From assembly GCA_046152955.1 (NCBI GenBank), contig JBJXGA010000320.1:1-35422 (forward strand): DNA of 35,422 nt, given 5' to 3'. The notes below the pieces were generated by a model. It saw only the letters and a list, made by a program, of their open reading frames with translations. It was not told where the DNA came from and ran no database searches. A program made the translations under genes and the position numbers. The DNA comes from SIAF01 sp046152955. Its GTDB lineage: Bacteria; Planctomycetota; Planctomycetia; Planctomycetales; Planctomycetaceae. This document shows positions 31,753 to 35,422 of this stretch, one piece after another; positions within the stretch are counted from its first letter, which is position 1, and the number at the start of each line of letters is the position of its first letter.

Positions 31753-32802
31753 CTAGGGCTCCGCCTGCGGCGACTCGGCATTGCCGGGCGCGGCCCCCGT
31801 TTTCGACCGGAAAAACTCGACGCTCTTTTGAATGGCGTCGGGAACAACGTTCCTCGTTTGGTCGCCGGGCACAGTCAAGATCTCGACATCCAAGCCGGCT
31901 TGCCTGGCCCGATCGGCCGTGGTTTGCGCCGCCAACAATGCAAAGACTTCCTGACTGCCGAAATAGATCCGAGCGGGACATTTGAAGCTCGTGGCGTAAG
32001 CCACTGGCGAACGCATTTCAAACTCGCGAATGTCAGTCGTGTCAAAGGGAAGATAGCGATGATTTCGGGATAAATCGCACGTTCCAGACAATGCGGCCAC
32101 CGCGCGAAAGCGATTGGTGGTCATCGCCGTCAGCATTGCCAGAGTGCCCCCCGCGCCATGCCCGCAGATGCAGATTCGCTCGGAGTCGACATAGTGGAGT
32201 TGGCTGAGCGTCTCCAGCGCGCCCAGGGCGTCCTGCACTTCATCGTAGTGGAACGTGAAGGCTCCGGACTGGCCATTCTCCCCCCGCAAGACCGGGGCCA
32301 TCACGACAAAGCCTGCGTCGCGATAGGGTTGAGGCACCTCCAGATCGTCTCCTCCGAACGCGAATCCGCTGTGCAAAAACAACACGGCCGGTCGCTTGCC
32401 TCCGTCCGGTGGCGGGCCATCCACATGCGCCGTCAACTCCATCCCTGCCGACTGGTACTTGATTTCCTGCACTCCCGCCGGGTAACGGATCCCTTCGGTC
32501 ACCGGTTGCGGCGATGGACCAAACCGCACGAGGTGCGTCTGGAAGCTCTGCCGGGCCAAAGCGTAGTCTTCGCTGCGCAGCGCAAGCGGCTGGCTAAAAG
32601 GACTCGGAACGTTTCTTACATTGGATCTCTCGTTGAACCTCTCATTGAATCGATCATTATAGCTCCCATCCCGACGAGACCCGTCAGATCGAGGAACGGC
32701 GGCCCGGTACCAAAGAGCCACCCCCAGCCCGCAGCCACAGACTGTGACAGAGGCCAGCCCCACACTCAACACGACCCAGATCACGACCGTCGAGTTTTTC
32801 AT
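31753..32802 (-). CDS. Membrane-anchored alpha/beta hydrolase lacking the nucleophile Ser
   Basis: A 349-residue protein from ATG 32802. One N-terminal hydrophobic span (about 5-30) anchors it, followed by a charged repeat-like spacer (NDRFNERFNERSN, 49-61). The core is a dienelactone-hydrolase/prolyl-oligopeptidase-type fold: AVLFLHSGFAFGGDD, VVMAPVLRGENGQSG and the elbow ICGHGAGGTLA. The residue in the G-x-S-x-G serine position is Gly216 (codon GGC at 32155-32157), a single base from AGC. The C-terminal acid/His region (VEILTVPGDQTRN) also lacks a clear catalytic His. It may be a non-enzymatic binder, or a dead enzyme. It converges with the DEAD-box gene, 105 bases apart; no cotranscribed gene is evident. 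Confidence 0.82.
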   Translation of the reverse strand: MKNSTVVIWVVLSVGLASVTVCGCGLGVALWYRAAVPRSDGSRRDGSYNDRFNERFNERSNVRNVPSPFSQPLALRSEDYALARQSFQTHLVRFGPSPQPVTEGIRYPAGVQEIKYQSAGMELTAHVDGPPPDGGKRPAVLFLHSGFAFGGDDLEVPQPYRDAGFVVMAPVLRGENGQSGAFTFHYDEVQDALGALETLSQLHYVDSERICICGHGAGGTLAMLTAMTTNRFRAVAALSGTCDLSRNHRYLPFDTTDIREFEMRSPVAYATSFKCPARIYFGSQEVFALLAAQTTADRARQAGLDVEILTVPGDQTRNVVPDAIQKSVEFFRSKTGAAPGNAESPQAEP

Positions 32803-33083
32803 TTGAGACTCGCAGGATACCACCAGGAAAGTGTCCGTGACTCCGGGCACAATCGCCCGGAACGCCTCTCGCGACGCGACTCCGCGCCAGGAACTCCTAT
32901 CATAACAAACTCACCTGGCTCGACCAGCGCTGGCGAAACTCCCCGGGGCGGTGGCGCGTCCAGCGGAGAAATCTGCCTGCACTCAGATCGCCAGAGTGGA
33001 GTGCCGTCCGGACTCTACTTGATCGCGACCACGAGTCATCAGCCCTCTCCTGATCTCGCTCAGCGGAAGTCGGCCTCGCAGAG

Positions 33084-33983
33084 TCACTCGTCCTGAGACA
33101 ACGGATGTTCCGTCAGGAACTGCCGGAGGCGGCCTGCGATCTCGTCGCGTGCGTCCTCAAACACATAGTGCCCCGCATCGCCCAGTCGGAGCGATTCCGC
33201 CTCTGGAAAGCGCCTTAGAAATTCTTCGAGAAACGCCGGGGTGAAGCACCAGTCTCTTTCTCCCCAGATAAACAGCTTGGGGGCCGCGCGTAGCCGCGAC
33301 AGTCCGTGCTCCAGCGCCACCAGTGTTTCATAGCTGGGGTGTCGTTCCGTCAAAGGGATATCCTGGACAAACCGCAGGATTGCGACGCGGTCGTGCCAAC
33401 TGCCATAGGGGGCCAGGTATCCCGCACGGACGGCAGGGGTCATCCGCTCATGGCGACACACCGCCATCCATAGCGCCATGCGGGCGAACAGATTCAGGCC
33501 GCGGACTGCCAAGGGGCCCACCACGGGCCAGCGGCAAACGGCGATGCGCCACGGCAGGCGCTGTGACCGAAACGCGGCGGTATTGAACAGGACGTAGCGG
33601 GTGAACCGCTCGGGCTGCGCGACGGCTGCCCCCAGTCCGATCGCCCCTCCCCAGTCGTGGGCCAACAGTGTGATCTGGCGCAAATCCAGTCCGACGATGA
33701 AACGCGACAGGTTGGCGATGTGCCGTGCGAGGCGATATTCGTAATTCTGGGGCTTGTCAGAAAAGCCGCAGCCCAGGTGATCGACGGCGATCACCCGATA
33801 GTCTTTCGCCAGGTCTCTGACGATGTGTCGCCAGGCAAAACTCCAGGTCGGATTGCCATGCACGCACAACAGGATTTCCCCGGCCCCCTCGTCAAGGTAA
33901 TGCAGTCTCCCGCCGTCGGTATCGAAATACCGCGACTCAAACGGATATTCTCCCTCGAAACCGGCGCGTGATGGCGAATTCAT
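33084..33983 (-). CDS. OleB/haloalkane-dehalogenase-like alpha/beta hydrolase
   Basis: A 299-residue protein of the haloalkane dehalogenase clan. Oxyanion HGNPTWSFAW (42-51), nucleophile Asp110 with Trp111 (AHDWGGAIGLG), acid in IWGERDWCFTPAFLEEF (Asp244), and His272 (GDAGHYVFEDA). The CFTPAFLEEF...DAGHYV.EDA pattern is closer to OleB, the beta-lactone decarboxylase of olefin biosynthesis, than to true dehalogenases; this reading is from memory of the families. No oleA, oleC or oleD is in the window. The start at 33983 overlaps the methyltransferase stop as ATGA (33980-33983), so the two are translationally coupled and likely act in one pathway. Confidence 0.85.
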   Translation of the reverse strand: MNSPSRAGFEGEYPFESRYFDTDGGRLHYLDEGAGEILLCVHGNPTWSFAWRHIVRDLAKDYRVIAVDHLGCGFSDKPQNYEYRLARHIANLSRFIVGLDLRQITLLAHDWGGAIGLGAAVAQPERFTRYVLFNTAAFRSQRLPWRIAVCRWPVVGPLAVRGLNLFARMALWMAVCRHERMTPAVRAGYLAPYGSWHDRVAILRFVQDIPLTERHPSYETLVALEHGLSRLRAAPKLFIWGERDWCFTPAFLEEFLRRFPEAESLRLGDAGHYVFEDARDEIAGRLRQFLTEHPLSQDE

Positions 33984-34690
33984 GAGCGGCACACAGGGGC
34001 CGAGCGAACCCGGGCGCGAAACAGCGCCACGGACCCGGAGGTGCGAATGTGCCAGTCATCGAACCGCGCCTGGAGAACTTCCTGCAATCCTTCCAGCGAA
34101 TCGGACTCGTTCGAAAAAATGCGCCGGCGGTTGTAGTGCCGCATCAGTCGCTGCGCCAGAAAACTCACGGGAACCCCCACACTCAAGATCGTGGCCCCGA
34201 AAATCACCCCCCCCGGTCGGACGACCTGCGACAGGTGATCAAAAATCACCCCTTTGTCGCGAAGCGTTCTCGGCAGGCAGTGCAGCACAAAGTTGATTCC
34301 GGCGGAGTCGAAGTGGCTCACCGGCAGGCTCAATGGTTCCAGCAGATTCCGCTGATAGCAGGCCGGATGAAACCGCGCCAGCCGACGGGAGGTCGTGGCC
34401 AGACAATGCGGGTTGAGGTCCACCAGCGCCAAGCGTGGCTGGGGAGTCGGAAACCGGCAGCGGTCGAGGAAATATCCAGTCCCCACTCCCCCTTCGAGGT
34501 GGTTGTCCGAAACATTCTCATTGTACATCGCCAGCATCTGCCGCGCTGGGCATCTCCAGGCGAAACGGCAGGAGAGAGAAAGGACCAACAGGTCATACCA
34601 GGCGAGCAGTCGCGGCGAGTAAACCGCCTGACCGGCAGCGATCGCGTCGGCAGTCAGGGGAATTTCGCTGGGTGTCGCCGCAGAGGTCAT
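33980..34690 (-). CDS. Class I SAM-dependent methyltransferase
   Basis: A 236-residue protein from ATG 34690. Motif I is HLEGGVGTGYFLD (Glu66 to Gly72), followed by LALVDLNPHCL with Asp91 for the ribose hydroxyls, then NFVLHCLP and VRPGGVIFGATIL. The N-terminus (about 20-60, VYSPRLLAWYDLLVLSLSCRFAWRCP) is hydrophobic and may lie on the membrane. The acceptor is unknown; the family is common among lipid and polyketide modifiers. An in-frame TTG at 34711 exists but is less likely. It ends in an ATGA overlap with the OleB-like gene, and a terminator just upstream (34706-34743) separates it from the metal-binding protein gene. Confidence 0.85.
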   Translation of the reverse strand: MTSAATPSEIPLTADAIAAGQAVYSPRLLAWYDLLVLSLSCRFAWRCPARQMLAMYNENVSDNHLEGGVGTGYFLDRCRFPTPQPRLALVDLNPHCLATTSRRLARFHPACYQRNLLEPLSLPVSHFDSAGINFVLHCLPRTLRDKGVIFDHLSQVVRPGGVIFGATILSVGVPVSFLAQRLMRHYNRRRIFSNESDSLEGLQEVLQARFDDWHIRTSGSVALFRARVRSAPVCRS

Positions 34691-34705
34691 GGGAGTGGTC
34701 GGGCC

Positions 34706-34743
34706 AAACAAAAACAGGGGCGCTCCTGCGGGAGCACCCCTGT
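34706..34743 (-). terminator. Rho-independent terminator of the twin FCCxxC protein gene
   Basis: On the minus strand, a hairpin with stem ACAGGGG plus GCTCC-type inner stem (34714-34743, one mismatch, loop CGCA) is followed by TTTTGTTT (34706-34713). It lies 47 bases past the stop codon of the gene at 34791 and before the methyltransferase start. Confidence 0.8.
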
Positions 34744-34790
34744 CATCAATTCAAACCGTCATCAATGCAACTGGTCGGGTCCGACCTGGA

Positions 34791-35243
34791 TTACTTCTTC
34801 TTCTCGACCTTGAAACCGCCCTTTTCAAAGGCCTTGTCGCTGAAGACCATTTCGAGTTGTTCGTCACCCTTGGCCTTTTCGACTTTGCCCTTGCACATGT
34901 TGCAGCAGAACTGGACCTTCGCGCCGTTCACGGAGATTTCCGTGTCCTTGTTCAGATCGCCGCCGGACAGCGGGCACTTGGCCTGCTTGGCCTGACTGGT
35001 GGCGACGAGCTGATGATTCGCCTTAGTGGCGAACTTCGCTTTGTCCTTGTCGTACGCCTTGGGGCAGCCGTCGCAGCAGAAGTAGATCTTGCCACCCTTG
35101 TGGTCGGCGCTCTTGTCGGCCTTGGCCGCCTTGTCCCCCGCCACAATGCACTTGATTCCGTCCAGCTTCACTTCGTCGGCCGCATACGCGGTCGCCAGAG
35201 CCAAGCCACACACCGCCGCCACACACACCGCGAATCGCTTCAT
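34791..35243 (-). CDS. Exported protein with two FCCxxC (YHS/TRASH-like) metal-binding repeats
   Basis: A 150-residue protein with a signal peptide (about 1-21, cleavage after AYA). The mature part is two copies of one unit: Cys32 (IKC) with FCCDGC (Cys56, Cys57, Cys60), and Cys90 (AKCPLSGG) with FCCNMC (Cys113, Cys114, Cys117). The layout, one Cys then K(I/V)xFCCxxC about 24 residues later, resembles YHS/TRASH domains, which bind metals such as copper. It is rich in Lys and ends in KKK. Inference: a periplasmic metal binder or carrier. No transporter or metal regulator adjoins it. Own promoter, AAGGAGA site and terminator are visible, so it is a single-gene transcript. Confidence 0.85.
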   Translation of the reverse strand: MKRFAVCVAAVCGLALATAYAADEVKLDGIKCIVAGDKAAKADKSADHKGGKIYFCCDGCPKAYDKDKAKFATKANHQLVATSQAKQAKCPLSGGDLNKDTEISVNGAKVQFCCNMCKGKVEKAKGDEQLEMVFSDKAFEKGGFKVEKKK

Positions 35244-35248
35244 TGTCT

Positions 35249-35255
35249 TCTCCTT
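35249..35255 (-). promoter_or_regulatory. Shine-Dalgarno site of the FCCxxC protein gene
   Basis: AAGGAGA on the minus strand, 5 bases before the ATG at 35243. A strong site that fixes the start. Confidence 0.75.
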
Positions 35256-35356
35256 GGAAATACGGGCACGACCAGATGAGTGCTACCAAAACTCCGTAGC
35301 CGCCGCGAAAGCGATAACGCCTCCGGAAGCGGATAGATCAATCTTACGCGATATGA

Positions 35357-35385
35357 GTTATAACCAGATCGGCACAATTTGTCAC
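35357..35385 (-). promoter_or_regulatory. Sigma70-type promoter of the FCCxxC protein gene
   Basis: On the minus strand, GTGACA (35380-35385) and TATAAC (35357-35362) with a 17-base spacer, each one base from consensus. The leader would be about 105 bases. One copy of the 11-mer ATCGGCACAAT (35368-35378) lies inside the spacer. Confidence 0.6.
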
Positions 35386-35421
35386 GTGAAAATTCGAATT
35401 TCAAGAAAAAATCGGCACAAT
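35368..35421. repeat. Direct repeat ATCGGCACAAT, two copies
   Basis: The 11-mer is at 35368-35378 (in the promoter spacer) and 35411-35421 (just upstream of the -35 box for the minus-strand gene). The starts are 43 bases apart, about four helical turns. This could be a regulator site; it could also be chance, and the window ends here. Confidence 0.5.
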
Positions 35422-35422
35422 G

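Noticed and set aside
35371..35385. Sigma54 promoter (GGCAC...)
   Set aside because: The GC element is not at the required distance from GG; a sigma70 reading on the minus strand fits better.

Overview
The window looks like a chromosomal segment of a planctomycete. DNA is GC-rich. Secreted or Tat-exported proteins of families typical of that phylum occur here (a DUF1501 protein, a DUF3500 protein, a Tat-exported amidohydrolase, a periplasmic twin FCCxxC protein), together with a Uma2-family protein, an HTH-EIIA fusion, many single genes of central metabolism, and weak or absent Shine-Dalgarno sites on most genes. The phylum call rests on recognising these families, not on a marker gene.

Layout. 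1-3490: the end of an unknown gene, then a large HEPN-DUF499 ATPase of the type found in phage-defence neighbourhoods; its reading frame is broken by one -1 shift between about 576 and 617. 3491-3941: no gene, but a 30-bp perfect palindrome inside a cluster of five copies of GACCATCTTTG, and two hairpin repeats. 3942-5840 (minus): three tightly packed membrane genes, a MotA/TolQ/ExbB-like channel protein and two single-span partners. 5971-11493 (plus): argJ, a bifunctional proline dehydrogenase/P5C dehydrogenase (putA) and an enolase-superfamily enzyme. 11517-14129 (minus): a TIM-barrel isomerase-like protein, an HTH-EIIA protein and an alpha/beta hydrolase. 14326-16373 (minus): a DUF3500 protein and ispH. 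16709-17738 (minus): a membrane protein and a winged-helix regulator behind a near-consensus promoter that overlaps an inverted repeat. 17876-18595 (minus): a Uma2 protein with an internal 24-bp tandem duplication.

18958-20805 (plus) is the most unusual gene: one 615-residue protein with an N-terminal TIR domain (putative NADase Glu kept), a protein-kinase fold that has lost its catalytic residues, and a C-terminal flavohaemoglobin-like globin domain that keeps Phe CD1 and the proximal His. I read it as a haem-gated TIR protein with a pseudokinase relay.

20867-24916 (minus): a DUF1501 protein, a small membrane protein, a Tat-exported amidohydrolase and a galactonate-dehydratase-like enolase enzyme. 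24950-30041 (minus): an ABC exporter locus (large exported/membrane protein, ATPase, permease) whose ATPase and permease genes are separated by a 159-bp array of 7-bp units kept in one register. 30334-31647 (plus): a DEAD-box helicase with its own clear promoter and terminator. 31753-34690 (minus): a membrane-anchored hydrolase lacking its nucleophile Ser, an OleB/haloalkane-dehalogenase-like hydrolase and a methyltransferase coupled to it. 34791-35243 (minus): a small exported metal-binding-type protein with promoter, RBS and terminator all visible.

Apart from the operons named, genes are mostly single and the neighbourhood gives little functional linkage. No tRNA, rRNA, CRISPR array, insertion sequence or integrase was seen.
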